In this document: positions 25,506-34,557 of the stretch, in pieces | Layout of the letters: each line of letters begins with the position of its first letter | Numbering within the stretch: position 1 is the first letter of the stretch | The notes under the pieces: generated by a model | The model's database searches: none | What the model was told of the DNA's origin: nothing | The model's input: only the letters and a program-made list of their open reading frames with translations | NCBI GenBank assembly: GCA_964526785.1 | Contig: CAZGMJ010000026.1 | Coordinates: 3,421 to 67,420 of the forward strand | Reading direction: 5' to 3' | DNA: 64,000 bases | From: CAZGMJ01 sp964526785 | Lineage (GTDB): Bacteria > Planctomycetota > Phycisphaerae > Sedimentisphaerales > Anaerobacaceae | Program-made: the position numbers and the translations under genes

Positions 25506-26735
25506 ATGTTCGGTAGAGATATTATCTGTGTGTTGTTTTTCATGGCCTGCTGCGGCGGCTTGCTGCTTGTGCCGACCGGCTTCGAAGAAGCCCGGCCCGC
25601 CGATTCAGTGCACGCCAAAGCGCTCGTACTCGAAGCGGACAACGACGATCTGCAGCGCCATGCCATCGTGCGAACGGGAACCCAGTTCCTCCAGGTCGAG
25701 CTACTCGCCGGCCCGCAAAAAGGAACACAACTCCGCGCGATCAACCAGTTGATGGGCAAGATGGAACTCGATGAGATATACAAGCCCGGCGAGCACGTCC
25801 TCGTCGAATACCAGACCGACGCCGCAGTCGCCTACACCCGCGGCCATTATCGTCTCGGCTACGAAGTGCTGCTGATCGCGCTGTTCGCCGTCTTCCTGGT
25901 CGCTGTGGCCGGATGGACCGGGGTCAAGGCATTCCTGTCCTTCGCCTTTGCGGCGCTGGCCATCTGGAAACTGCTCATCCCGCTCTTCCTCAAAGGCGTC
26001 GATCCGCTGCTCGTCTCGATGGCAATCGTCGCCGCGCTGACCGCCTCGGTCAGCTTCCTCGTCGGAGGCATTACGCGAAAAGGCCTGGCGACCTATCTCG
26101 GAGCCTTCTCAGGACTCATCTTCGCCTGCGTTCTCGCCCACGTCTTCGCCAGAGGATTTCATCTCCACGGAGCCGTCCGTCCCTTCGCTGAGACCCTGCT
26201 GTATTCGGGCTTCGCGCATCTCGACCTGAACAAGATATTCATCTGCGGCATCTTCATCGCATGCTCCGGCGCAGTCATGGACCTGGCGATGGATATCTGC
26301 GCGTCGATGGATGAAATCAAACGCAAAAAGCCCGACATCGGATTCCTCGAGCACACGCTCTCGGGTCTGCGCGTCGGCAGATCGGTCGTCGGCACCATGA
26401 CGACCACGCTGCTTCTGGCCTACTCGGGTGGATACACCGCCATGCTCATGTACTACGTCGGTCAGGGCACGCCCCTCAAGCAGTTCTTCAACCTCAATCT
26501 CGTCGCCGCCGAGATACTCAACACCCTGGTTGGCAGCTTCGGCCTCGTGGCCGTCGCTCCCTTCAGCGCACTGGCCGCCGGCGTCGTCTACCACGCAAAC
26601 CACGCCTCCCTCCGCGCCGCCCGATCCCGGATTGCGCAGATTTCGTTGAATCTCCGCCCAAAAAAAAACGCCGCCGCTTTCACAGCCGCAACGGCAAAGG
26701 CGCCTCCCCGCGTCTCGCCGGAGGCCGAACTCTAA
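25506..26735 (+). CDS. YibE/F family membrane protein
   Basis: 409 residues from ATG 25506, which has AGGAGA directly upstream; an earlier in-frame start at 25419 would run through the terminator hairpin and is rejected. An N-terminal hydrophobic segment is followed by an extracytoplasmic beta domain (AIVRTGTQFLQVELLAGPQ, GEHVLVEYQ) and then about seven transmembrane helices with the family signature GLATYLGAFSGLIFACVLAH, CGIFIACSGAVMDLAMDI and GRSVVGTMTTTLLLAYSGG. YibE/F proteins have been linked to transport in lactic bacteria but function is not established. A following plus-strand chain (DedA, AMMECR1, lipoprotein, Maf) is loosely spaced. Confidence 0.83.
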   Translation: MFGRDIICVLFFMACCGGLLLVPTGFEEARPADSVHAKALVLEADNDDLQRHAIVRTGTQFLQVELLAGPQKGTQLRAINQLMGKMELDEIYKPGEHVLVEYQTDAAVAYTRGHYRLGYEVLLIALFAVFLVAVAGWTGVKAFLSFAFAALAIWKLLIPLFLKGVDPLLVSMAIVAALTASVSFLVGGITRKGLATYLGAFSGLIFACVLAHVFARGFHLHGAVRPFAETLLYSGFAHLDLNKIFICGIFIACSGAVMDLAMDICASMDEIKRKKPDIGFLEHTLSGLRVGRSVVGTMTTTLLLAYSGGYTAMLMYYVGQGTPLKQFFNLNLVAAEILNTLVGSFGLVAVAPFSALAAGVVYHANHASLRAARSRIAQISLNLRPKKNAAAFTAATAKAPPRVSPEAEL

Positions 26736-26977
26736 AAGCAACCAGCAAGCTCCCTCAGTACCACGCAATGCCCGCGAGCCTCTTGCCTGCCCTTGCTGAG
26801 AAGCCATTGCGCCAATAAGCTCCGTTCCGTCCAGCCGTCGACCGGATTTTGCTTATCTCGCGGCTGATTTTGCGTTATCTTCTGTCCGCGCGCGAACGCT
26901 GCGGCCGGACACCCGCTCATGCTCGACCGTCGGAACCGCCGATGCATAGGTAAAAACACCTGGAGCAGACAAGACGC

Positions 26978-27643
26978 ATGAACGAGAGTAACCAAGCAAA
27001 AGAGCACGACAGATCACACCAGCAACGTTCCCAGGTCGCCTGGTGGCACTGGCACCGACGCCTGTACGACTGGGTCGTGCACTTCTCAAATACACCCCAC
27101 GGCGAAAGAGCCCTGTTTCTGCTGAGCTTCGCCGAGTCGAGCTTCTTCCCATTGCCGCCGGACATCCTCCTCGGTCCGCTCGCCCTGGGCTCGCCCCGCA
27201 AATGGTTTCGCTTCGCACTTTTCTGCTCGGTGGCATCGGTCCTCGGCGGCATCCTGGGCTACTGTATCGGCATGTTCTTCTGGTCCGCCATCGGCCCCTG
27301 GGCGTACGAGAATCTGGCCTCCATCGGCCTGACCGAAGAAAACTTCGCCAAATTCGAGGGCTGGTACGAACGCTACGATTTCTGGATCGTCTTCACCTGC
27401 GGCTTCACGCCACTGCCCTACAAAGTCTGCACCATCTCAGCCGGCGTCGCGACAATCAGCTTCCCGGGCTTTCTCATCGCCTCGACCATCAGCCGCTCGG
27501 CCCGCTTCTTCCTGCTGGCCGGCCTGATGGGCTGGAAGGGCGAAAAGATCCGCCCCTTTATAGAAAAATACTTCAACTGGTTCAGCCTGGCCTTTATGGT
27601 ATTGTTGATAGGCGGTTTTCTCGTGATAAAGCTGCTGCACTGA
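26978..27643 (+). CDS. DedA/YqaA-type membrane protein (SNARE-associated family)
   Basis: 221 residues with about five hydrophobic segments. RALFLLSFAESSFFPLPPDI is the DedA/YqaA hallmark (acidic residue and PLPP in the re-entrant loop), FTCGFTPLPYKVCTISAG is the second re-entrant half with the conserved Pro, and ISRSARFFLLAG holds the conserved Arg. DedA proteins act as lipid scramblases or undecaprenyl/phospholipid carriers and support envelope homeostasis. The RBS is weak (GGAG about 13 bases upstream). Confidence 0.85.
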   Translation: MNESNQAKEHDRSHQQRSQVAWWHWHRRLYDWVVHFSNTPHGERALFLLSFAESSFFPLPPDILLGPLALGSPRKWFRFALFCSVASVLGGILGYCIGMFFWSAIGPWAYENLASIGLTEENFAKFEGWYERYDFWIVFTCGFTPLPYKVCTISAGVATISFPGFLIASTISRSARFFLLAGLMGWKGEKIRPFIEKYFNWFSLAFMVLLIGGFLVIKLLH

Positions 27644-27665
27644 CCCCTTGAACAGGCAGAACGCT

Positions 27666-28226
27666 ATGAACGAGCAACAGAAAGACACCCTGCTGCAAAT
27701 CGCGCACAACACCGTCGCGGCCGTAATTATGGGCAAGCCCCTCCCCGAACTCCGATCCGACGACCCCGAACTGACCGCCCATTGCGGCTGCTTTGTTACC
27801 ATCAAGAACCACGGCAAACTCCGCGGCTGCATCGGCCAGTTCACCTCCGACGAACCACTGATCGACCTCGTCGTCGATATGGCCCGAGCCTCCGCTTCAG
27901 GAGACCCGCGATTCATGCACGACCCGGTCACACCCGGCGAACTTGACGAACTCGACGTCGAGATTTCGGTCCTCTCGCCGCTCAAACGCACGACCGACCC
28001 CCTGAGCCTGCGTATGGGCATCGACGGCATATACATCAAACGCGGCCGCGCCTCGGGCTGCTTCCTGCCGCAGGTGGCCGATGAGACCAACTGGAGCAAA
28101 GAGCAGTTCCTCGGCTATTGCTGCTCGCACAAGGCCGGCCTGCCCCCCGATGCATGGAAAGATCCCGACACCGATGTCTACTTGTTCACCGCCGAGGTCT
28201 TCGGGGCTGAGTTCAGAGATATCTGA
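27666..28226 (+). CDS. AMMECR1 domain protein
   Basis: 186 residues with the AMMECR1 core: GCFVTIKNHGKLRGCIGQF with the invariant LRGCIG hexapeptide, then DLVVDMARASASGDPRF and ELDVEISVLSPL, and SGCFLPQVADETNWSKEQFL near the end. In many bacteria the domain is part of the AmmeMemoRadiSam cluster; here neither Memo nor radical-SAM partner is in the window, so it stands alone. ATG 27666 is preferred over TTG 27648; neither has a strong RBS. The biochemical role of the family is not settled. Confidence 0.87.
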   Translation: MNEQQKDTLLQIAHNTVAAVIMGKPLPELRSDDPELTAHCGCFVTIKNHGKLRGCIGQFTSDEPLIDLVVDMARASASGDPRFMHDPVTPGELDELDVEISVLSPLKRTTDPLSLRMGIDGIYIKRGRASGCFLPQVADETNWSKEQFLGYCCSHKAGLPPDAWKDPDTDVYLFTAEVFGAEFRDI

Positions 28227-28405
28227 TGCTGTTTGCACAAGCCCGACCGGCCGCCGCCCCTCATCCCGCAACCCGGCCGTCGCCGCACAAATCTACGTAA
28301 TTCTGCTGGAGTGTCCGACCCTGCACGCCGATTTCTCAGTATGATATCGCAATATCCTGCTGGGCGGCGTAAGTTCGCTGCCCGACCGATCTGGAGGTTC
28401 GCTGC

Positions 28406-29458
28406 TTGAGAAGATACGTACTGGGACTGATCATCTCGATCCAATTGCTCGCCGGCTGCGAGAGGTCCTATAAGACCACCGCAGACAGCAACGATATTGC
28501 AGTTGAACCCGGCGTCAATGGACTCATTGCGTACCTGACCGACAGGAATATCGACACCCTCAACAGCGTCGAGCCCTGGCCCAACGAATACGCCGACGGC
28601 CTTGCGCTGCTGACCCCGCACTACGAAATCCGCACCACGCTGCTCGAACCGCTCATCCTCCGCCAACTGCCCGACTTCGTCGAAGCCGCCTTCGCCGCCT
28701 ACAACGCTCAGTTGCCCCGACCCGTCGAAAGCAATCGCCGCAGCTTGATCTACCTTTTCGCCGACCGCACGCAGTGGGAAGACTTCACACACGGCTTCAC
28801 AGGCAAACAGGCCAGGCTCTTCTGTGCCATCGAAGCAGGCGCATATTGCCATAACGGTACCTGTGTCGCATATAATATCGGTCGTTCCCGTACGTTCTCC
28901 GCCCTCGCTCACGAAGGTTGGCATCAATTCAGCAGCCGCCATTTCACCTATCGCCTGCCCAGTTGGCTCGACGAAGGCGTCGCCATGCTCTTTGAATCCG
29001 TCCGGCTCGAACAGGGCCGCTTTCGTTTCGCTCCCGAGTCGAACGATTACCGCCTCGACAGCCTGCGCACGACGCTCGCCCGACGACGCATGTTGCCGCT
29101 CGACGAACTGCTCGCAACCAATCCGGGTGAAGTCCTCGCCACAGACCGCAGCGAATCGGTCCGCTCGCTCTACAGCCAGTGGTACGCTCTGGTCCGCTTC
29201 CTGCGCGAGGGCAGCGGCGGCTCCCGACTCGACAGCTACCGCAGAATGCTCGCCGACGGCGCCGACGGCGCCTGGCCCATCGACCGCGTGACCCGGAATA
29301 TCGCCCGCGACCGCAACCAGCCGCGAACCGTGCTCTGGAACCGCATCATCGGAATCATACTGTTCAGACGATACATCGCAGCCGACATAGGCCGAATCCA
29401 GCGCGAATACCTGGCGTTCTGCCGCCATGCCGTGCTCCAGGCCCCTGCAGGCCGCTGA
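28406..29458 (+). CDS. lipoprotein with HExxH motif (DUF1570-like putative metallopeptidase)
   Basis: 350 residues, TTG start with GGAGG ten bases upstream. The signal peptide ends in LLAGC (Cys 18), a good lipobox. LAHEGWHQF (about residue 168) matches HExxH, and LPSWLDEGVAMLFE 18 residues later supplies the acidic residue expected of a gluzincin-like site, the arrangement seen in planctomycete DUF1570-type proteins. A peptidase function in the periplasm or on a membrane surface is therefore likely but not proven. The stop lies 16 bases before the maf start. Confidence 0.65.
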   Translation: MRRYVLGLIISIQLLAGCERSYKTTADSNDIAVEPGVNGLIAYLTDRNIDTLNSVEPWPNEYADGLALLTPHYEIRTTLLEPLILRQLPDFVEAAFAAYNAQLPRPVESNRRSLIYLFADRTQWEDFTHGFTGKQARLFCAIEAGAYCHNGTCVAYNIGRSRTFSALAHEGWHQFSSRHFTYRLPSWLDEGVAMLFESVRLEQGRFRFAPESNDYRLDSLRTTLARRRMLPLDELLATNPGEVLATDRSESVRSLYSQWYALVRFLREGSGGSRLDSYRRMLADGADGAWPIDRVTRNIARDRNQPRTVLWNRIIGIILFRRYIAADIGRIQREYLAFCRHAVLQAPAGR

Positions 29459-29474
29459 ACCGCAAGAGCAAGCC

Positions 29475-30065
29475 GTGAACCAGACTCCATCCAAACCGCT
29501 GATCCTCGCCTCGGCCTCTCCCAGACGCCGCGATATGCTCGCCGATGCGGGCTATTGCTTTCAAGTCGTCCCGTCCAACGTCGATGAATCGGCGTTCTCC
29601 GCCCGGGACCTCTCGACCGAACAGTACGCCGAACGCCTCGCCCTGGCAAAGGCCCGCGACGTGGCGCTCCGCTTTGCCGACCGGCTCGTCCTCGGAGCCG
29701 ATACCGTGGTAGACTGCCGCGGCCAAGTCATCGGAAAGCCCGCCGACGCCGCCGATGCCGAACGAATCACCCGACTGCTGTTCAGCCGGCCCCACAACGT
29801 CGTAACCGGCATTGCCCTCGTCAGATTGTCCGATAATACGCAAATCCTCGCCAGTGATACCACCACAGTCTACCCTCGCAGGCTAACCGAAGCACAGATC
29901 GCCGCACACATCGTCGGCGGTGCATGGCGGGACAAGGCCGGAGCCTACGCCATCCAGGAAAACGGCGACGCCTTCATCGAACGAATCGAAGGCAGCTTCA
30001 CAAACGTAATCGGCTTGCCAATGGAGCTGCTGCAGACGATTTTGGCGGACTTTCTGACGTTGTGA
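29475..30065 (+). CDS. maf: Maf family nucleotide pyrophosphatase
   Basis: 196 residues from a GTG at 29475 (AAGAGCAA upstream); a longer frame from 29427 overlaps the preceding gene and is not needed. Motifs: ILASASPRRRDML (the family signature SxSPRR), EQYAERLALAKARDV, VLGADTVVDCRG and KAGAYAIQENG with the conserved Gln. Maf enzymes hydrolyse non-canonical or excess nucleoside triphosphates (dTTP/UTP or m7GTP/pseudo-UTP type). It is the last gene before the accessory island. Confidence 0.9.
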   Translation: MNQTPSKPLILASASPRRRDMLADAGYCFQVVPSNVDESAFSARDLSTEQYAERLALAKARDVALRFADRLVLGADTVVDCRGQVIGKPADAADAERITRLLFSRPHNVVTGIALVRLSDNTQILASDTTTVYPRRLTEAQIAAHIVGGAWRDKAGAYAIQENGDAFIERIEGSFTNVIGLPMELLQTILADFLTL

Positions 30066-30309
30066 CCGGCCCACAGGGCCCGAAATTCGCTCAACAGGTG
30101 CTGGGTAGACTACAATCACGCCCAAAATATAGCTATGCTTCCTATAATAGCTATTGCAAATAATCGCCTGTTGTGTTTTGGAATAATTTCTAATCATCTG
30201 ATGGATTTTTAAGTTGACAGGCGAACCTGTCGATCATATGATTAGTATATGGATTTGGACATAACATATTATCGTAGCGATTTGGCAGGGTGAATGGAGT
30301 CAACCCGCC
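30066..30309. promoter_or_regulatory. AT-rich leader region of the accessory island with paired palindromes
   Basis: Base composition drops sharply after maf. ATAGCTAT, an 8-base palindrome, occurs twice (30129-30136 and 30147-30154), 18 bases apart on the same helix face repeat. A TATAAT lies between them (30143-30148). These copies and the promoter/operator described separately suggest regulated expression of the three-gene operon. No ORF with RBS is seen. Confidence 0.4.
30214..30242 (+). promoter_or_regulatory. strong promoter with overlapping operator palindromes ahead of the TA-like operon
   Basis: TTGACA (30214-30219) and TATGAT (30237-30242) with exactly 17 bases between, a near-consensus sigma-70 promoter about 68 bases before the first ATG. 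A perfect inverted repeat GACAGG-CGAA-CCTGTC (30216-30231) overlaps the -35 box, and ATCATATGAT (30233-30242), a perfect 10-base palindrome, covers the -10 box. Placement over the promoter is what an autoregulating antitoxin would use. The MqsA-like protein of this operon is the obvious candidate binder (inference). Confidence 0.65.
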
Positions 30310-30651
30310 ATGGGAGAGAAAGACAGGCTCAGGGCCATTAAGAAGCATCTTGCCACTCTGGCACGCCAGGAAGCAAAACGACAGGTTCCATTCGATTGTG
30401 GCACAAAATGGTGGTTCGCATCCATAACGGATCCAAGAACGGGAGCACCGTTCACTTATTCTGGCTCGTGGGATTTTGTAGCTGAACAGCTGGAACAAGT
30501 GGGCACGAAGATTGATGAGATAGCCCTCTCGGAGCCAACTGGTAAGAAAGCCTATGTCTTGAGAGTACCCACAAGAGAGTGTGTGATTTACATTAAAGTT
30601 CATTTCGGATTCGGCGGCGACGTTATTATTGGCCGAAGTTTCCATTCTTGA
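30310..30651 (+). CDS. small protein, possible MqsR-like toxin
   Basis: 113 residues, basic N-terminal helix (KKHLATLARQEAKRQ), then WWFASITDPRTGAPF, WDFVAEQLEQVG and a C-terminal beta hairpin (VIYIKVHFGFGGDVIIGRSF). The final pattern of an aromatic-I-K-V strand followed by a strand ending SFH is reminiscent of the MqsR fold, but similarity is weak and I would not name it from sequence alone. It stands first in the operon, 19 bases before an MqsA-like gene, as mqsR does before mqsA. Base composition is lower in GC than the flanking housekeeping genes. No good Shine-Dalgarno is visible. Confidence 0.45.
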   Translation: MGEKDRLRAIKKHLATLARQEAKRQVPFDCGTKWWFASITDPRTGAPFTYSGSWDFVAEQLEQVGTKIDEIALSEPTGKKAYVLRVPTRECVIYIKVHFGFGGDVIIGRSFHS

Positions 30652-30670
30652 GGTCAACTGGAGAGTGAAG

Positions 30671-31228
30671 ATGGGTGGAGAGACCAAAGACAAAGAACAC
30701 GTACCGTCAAGTGATGAAGCCTTGATATGTGGCATGTGTGGAAGCAGTAACGTCGAAACGGAGAAGAAGGAGCATACGTTTCCTTACGGTGTTGGAGAGG
30801 CACAGATAGAATTGTCAGCGACTGTTCCTGTTCGCGTATGCAAATCCTGCGGCTTCCAATTCCTGGACTATCTGGCAGAAGAGGCGTGTCACGACGCTGT
30901 CTGCAGGCATCTGCGCGTAATGACGCCCAAACAGATAAAGGCGCTCCGCAAAATGCACAACCTTACTCAGGCTGATTTTGCTAAGATCACTGGCTTGGGC
31001 GAAGCTACTCTTTCTCGCTGGGAGCGAGGTGTAGTAGTTCAGAATGAAGGGTATGACAATTACCTGTACCTATTAGGACTCGGTGACAACCTCGATGCAG
31101 TCAGGAAACGACGCACGGATGGGGAGGTTTCCCCGGAGGACTCGAGTCGAAGCGGCGTTGGCGAAAACGAACTTGGGCTATTGAGAGATGTCCCCGAAGG
31201 GTCTCCATGTTTTGGATGTTCGAGTTAG
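30671..31228 (+). CDS. MqsA-like antitoxin / regulator (YgiT-type zinc finger plus XRE HTH)
   Basis: 185 residues from ATG 30671 (GAGAG upstream; TTG 30629 would overlap the previous gene). N-terminal zinc finger: ICGMCGSSN and VRVCKSCGFQF, two CxxC pairs separated by about 45 residues, typical of YgiT/MqsA. C-terminal HTH: RKMHNLTQADFAKITGLGEA followed by TLSRWERGVVVQNEGYDNYL, the signature of the MqsA-type XRE domain. MqsA proteins bind palindromes in their own promoter and neutralise MqsR. A ~40-residue acidic or polar tail (EDSSRSGVGENE) is extra. It sits 29 bp before the ATPase gene, so all three genes are probably co-transcribed. Confidence 0.75.
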   Translation: MGGETKDKEHVPSSDEALICGMCGSSNVETEKKEHTFPYGVGEAQIELSATVPVRVCKSCGFQFLDYLAEEACHDAVCRHLRVMTPKQIKALRKMHNLTQADFAKITGLGEATLSRWERGVVVQNEGYDNYLYLLGLGDNLDAVRKRRTDGEVSPEDSSRSGVGENELGLLRDVPEGSPCFGCSS

Positions 31229-31257
31229 GCGCGGCAGGGCAGATTTGAGGAGTGAGC

Positions 31258-33225
31258 ATGTTCGTCACTTTTTATTCATACAAAGGCGGAGTAGGAAGGT
31301 CCCTGGCATTGGCAAACACTGCCTGCCTCATGGCAGAGGACGAAGAGCATCCGCAGAGGGTGCTTGTGTGGGACTTCGACCTTGAGGCCCCAGGCCTCCA
31401 CAGGCTATTCCCGCCAAAGACTCCCCAGAGTTACGGCTTTGTTGATGTCGCGTATGAGTATGCAAGCACAGGGAAGATTCCTCCCGTCGACGATTACATA
31501 TATGAGTCAGAGATCGAAGGCGTACATGTACTTCCAGCAGGAAAGCTTGGTGAGCAGTATTGCGAGAAACTGCAGAAGATCGACTGGGTCCGATTCTTCG
31601 GCAAATCAAAAAGCCATCCCAGCGATTTCTTCTCTCGCATTAAGGAAGAAATTGGTCGGCGGCGAGACCCGTATGATTATGTGCTGATAGATAGCAGGAC
31701 TGGGCTGAATGACCAAGCTGGCATATGTACTCAAGAGCTACCTGATCTCCTCGTAGTCCTCCTGAGACTGAGCCCACAGAATCTGGAGGGTGTAGAGCAC
31801 GTCGTACCGGCGCTCAAGTCTCAGTTTGTAGCACGGGATAGAGAAGTCGAAATAATGCCTGTCGCATCTCAGGTAGGAACCGGCGACCCCAAGACTCTGG
31901 CTAAAGCGCGTGAGAAAGCGAGAGGATTGTTCGAGAAACCGCTCGAGTACATTCGATTTGACGTCGAACTTGTCAGCAAAGAGAAACTGTTCTGTCTCAG
32001 ACGTGAGATGACAGAGCAGTGGCCACAACCCCCAATAGTTGATGATTACCGGCGGATTTGTACGGCTATACGCGAGAAGAATTCGGCAGACACTAGATCG
32101 CAGCTTGAGGAACTGAGAGACAAGTTGCGGAGTGGAGACGAGGCAACAGCCTGGTCCATACTCTTGCGATTACTCCCGCGTCGTCCGAGACTGCAACAGT
32201 TGTGGCGATATCTGGAAAGAGGGTTCTCGGATATGCCAACAAGTCGGCGGAGTGAGTTCAAGAGAATTGTCTCCGGGATTCTGTGCGATGACAAGACAAA
32301 TGCGGCAGCCTATCAGTGGCAGGCCGCTCTTCAGTCAGCAGAAGCACAGACACCTCGCAGCCGGCACCTCAATGAGGCGAAGGCATCCCTAACCAAGGCG
32401 CTCAAGTCTTGCAGAGAGACCGAAAGGGGGGGCATATGTCGATCTCTTGCTCTGATCGAATCGTGCCAAGGCAACTTGGCGAAAGCGGTCAAGACATTGC
32501 GTGAAGTGCAAAAGGGCCTCCCGAAGAACAACCAGATTCTCTTGGATCTGGCAGTCTTGCACATGCGCATGGGATCCAAGTATTTTGTGCTTGCCGCCGA
32601 TGAGTTGGAGAGTGTGTCTGAAGATATAGGAGACGAAAGGGCCATTTCTCTTTCGTACATATATACTTTCTTAGGCGATACGGATAGGGCACTGAGGATG
32701 ATCGACTCGTGCGCTAAAGAGATGCGACCTCTAGCCAAGGCGCACATGTTCCTGATTGAAGGAAAGAAGAAAGCTGCGATAGAAGTCGCTGATAAAGAAA
32801 TGGATCGCTCTGGAAGTTGGGCAGAGTCTATGAATTGGGCGGAACTCTACCTGTGTGCAGGCGAGTTCTCCAAAGTATCGAGAATAGAAGTTTCCCAACG
32901 CGATCCTGATGAGTCCAGCGACCCGCAGCTTGCCAATATCAAGCGATTAGCGCGTTTCCTGAACGGTAAGAGGAAGGACTATTCTGAGGAACTTGAGACA
33001 TTACTTAAAGAGTGGGCTAGTGTGTCCTGGAACTTCAGAGAACTGCTTCTGTTCAGGGAATGCCAATTGAGGGAAGGCAAAGACCGTGGCGGAAGGCTTG
33101 AGGTCATAGAGCGTCTTATTCAGCAGCAACAGTTATCGGAGATCACATCAGCGAGACGAGGGCTCATCGCAAGGCGGAGACCACGCGGGCACGCCAAGTT
33201 ACACGTAGTGTTCAACACCAAATGA
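31258..33225 (+). CDS. KGGVGR-variant P-loop ATPase with C-terminal helical repeats
   Basis: 655 residues. N-terminal MinD/ParA-like domain (about 1-260): FYSYKGGVGRSLALAN is a deviant Walker A in which the usual Lys before Ser is Arg, followed by WDFDLEAPGLHRL and LIDSRTGLNDQAGI; the DSRTG motif marks the KGGVGR-variant family. Residues about 290-650 are all-helical with TPR-like periodicity (GNLAKAVKTLREVQKGLPK, GDTDRALRMIDSCAKE), suggesting a protein-binding scaffold. Relatives occur in signalling and conflict-type clusters, for example with TPR or TIR-like partners in actinobacteria. ATG 31258 has TGAGGAGTGAGC before it. GC and codon use look different from neighbours, consistent with transfer. 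Function is unknown. Confidence 0.75.
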   Translation: MFVTFYSYKGGVGRSLALANTACLMAEDEEHPQRVLVWDFDLEAPGLHRLFPPKTPQSYGFVDVAYEYASTGKIPPVDDYIYESEIEGVHVLPAGKLGEQYCEKLQKIDWVRFFGKSKSHPSDFFSRIKEEIGRRRDPYDYVLIDSRTGLNDQAGICTQELPDLLVVLLRLSPQNLEGVEHVVPALKSQFVARDREVEIMPVASQVGTGDPKTLAKAREKARGLFEKPLEYIRFDVELVSKEKLFCLRREMTEQWPQPPIVDDYRRICTAIREKNSADTRSQLEELRDKLRSGDEATAWSILLRLLPRRPRLQQLWRYLERGFSDMPTSRRSEFKRIVSGILCDDKTNAAAYQWQAALQSAEAQTPRSRHLNEAKASLTKALKSCRETERGGICRSLALIESCQGNLAKAVKTLREVQKGLPKNNQILLDLAVLHMRMGSKYFVLAADELESVSEDIGDERAISLSYIYTFLGDTDRALRMIDSCAKEMRPLAKAHMFLIEGKKKAAIEVADKEMDRSGSWAESMNWAELYLCAGEFSKVSRIEVSQRDPDESSDPQLANIKRLARFLNGKRKDYSEELETLLKEWASVSWNFRELLLFRECQLREGKDRGGRLEVIERLIQQQQLSEITSARRGLIARRRPRGHAKLHVVFNTK

Positions 33226-33251
33226 ATCTCTGACATCGTAACACTACGCCC

Positions 33252-34394
33252 CTACTCCTGCACCTGCTGCATGGCATCGATGAACGTCTTGACGTTATTG
33301 GCCCATTTCTGCGCCTCGAGCAACTCGATCTGACCGCGCTTGACCAGCAGCGCCAAATGCTTCTCCATCGTGATCATCTTCTCATCCGGCAAATCGCGCG
33401 TCTTGACCTGCAACTGCGTATATATCTGCTCGATCTTGCCGTGCCGGATCAGATTCGCGCACGCGTAGTTGTTGTTGAGAATCTCCATCGCCGCGATCCG
33501 CCCCTGCCCGTCCTTCCGCGGCACGAGCTTCTGGCTGATGATATACGCCAGCCCGAGCGAAAGCTGATTGCGCACCTCCGCCTGCCTGCCTTCGGGAAAG
33601 TAATCCAGAATCCGCGTGACCGTCCCGGCCGCATCCCGCGTGTGCAGCGTCGAAAAAACCAGATGCCCCGTCTCAGCCGCCATCAGTGTCATCGCAATCG
33701 TCTCCGGATCCCGCATCTCGCCCACGAAAATCACATCCGGATCCTGCCGCAGCATCTCCTTGAGCCCGCCGCTGAACGTCCGGACGTCCCGCCCGACCTC
33801 CCGCTGCGAAATCATCGACGACTTCTGCAGAAAGATGTACTCGATCGGATCCTCAACCGTCATGATCCGGCAGGCCGTCATCTCGCTGATGCGTCCGATC
33901 AGCGAAGCAATCGTCGTGGACTTGCCCGCCCCCGTTATCCCCGTCAGCAGCACCAGCCCGTGCTTGCGATGAATAATGTCCTGCCACACGTTGTTCGGAA
34001 ACCCGATGTCCTCGATCGGCGGCACGTCCAGCGACAGCGCCCGAATCGCCGCACAAACCCCGTCGTTCTCCTTGAAAATGTTGATCCGAAACTGCAGCGA
34101 GCCCAGCCGATACGAACAATCAACGCTGTGCTCGGCCTGGAGCTTCTTCATGTTGTCCTTGCTCAACAGCGGAAAAATCAGCAGCTTGACAATCTCGGGC
34201 GTGACCGCCGGCCCTTTGAGCTTGACCAGATCACCGTCGACGCGATAAGCCGGCGGCGTCCCGACCTTGATATGCAAATCCGAGACCCGCATCGCACCGT
34301 GCTCCTCGAAATACTTGAGCATGTCCAGCATGCTGAGCTTGTCAAGGTCGTTGGTGGGATAGACCTTCGTGGCAACCGAGTACGATTCGGCCAT
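33252..34394 (-). CDS. pilT: PilT-like twitching motility ATPase
   Basis: 380 residues. After an N-terminal ~100-residue PAS-like domain (SDLHIKVGTPPAYRVDGDL) come Walker A (GITGAGKSTT), the Asp box (MTVEDPIEYIF), Walker B (DPDVIFVGEMRDPETI) and the His box (TGHLVFSTLHTRDAAGTVTR). The AIRALSLDVPP segment is usual for the family. PilT hexamers power type IV pilus retraction. ATG 34394 is preceded by GGAGG; a longer frame up to 34595 is not supported. It is convergent to the accessory ATPase (26-bp gap), marking the right end of the island. Confidence 0.9.
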   Translation of the reverse strand: MAESYSVATKVYPTNDLDKLSMLDMLKYFEEHGAMRVSDLHIKVGTPPAYRVDGDLVKLKGPAVTPEIVKLLIFPLLSKDNMKKLQAEHSVDCSYRLGSLQFRINIFKENDGVCAAIRALSLDVPPIEDIGFPNNVWQDIIHRKHGLVLLTGITGAGKSTTIASLIGRISEMTACRIMTVEDPIEYIFLQKSSMISQREVGRDVRTFSGGLKEMLRQDPDVIFVGEMRDPETIAMTLMAAETGHLVFSTLHTRDAAGTVTRILDYFPEGRQAEVRNQLSLGLAYIISQKLVPRKDGQGRIAAMEILNNNYACANLIRHGKIEQIYTQLQVKTRDLPDEKMITMEKHLALLVKRGQIELLEAQKWANNVKTFIDAMQQVQE

Positions 34395-34557
34395 ACGCGC
34401 CTCCATCAGGGACCGCCCCGGGCGGTATTCAACTGTTAATTTCCGTCGGTGTGTCTCCAGCCAGTATACCAATGATCCGGCGCTCAGGCAAACGCCATCT
34501 GTGCGCCGGGGCCGAGGATCGGCCGGTTCCCGCAGACGCCGGCGGCGGCCGCAACCG

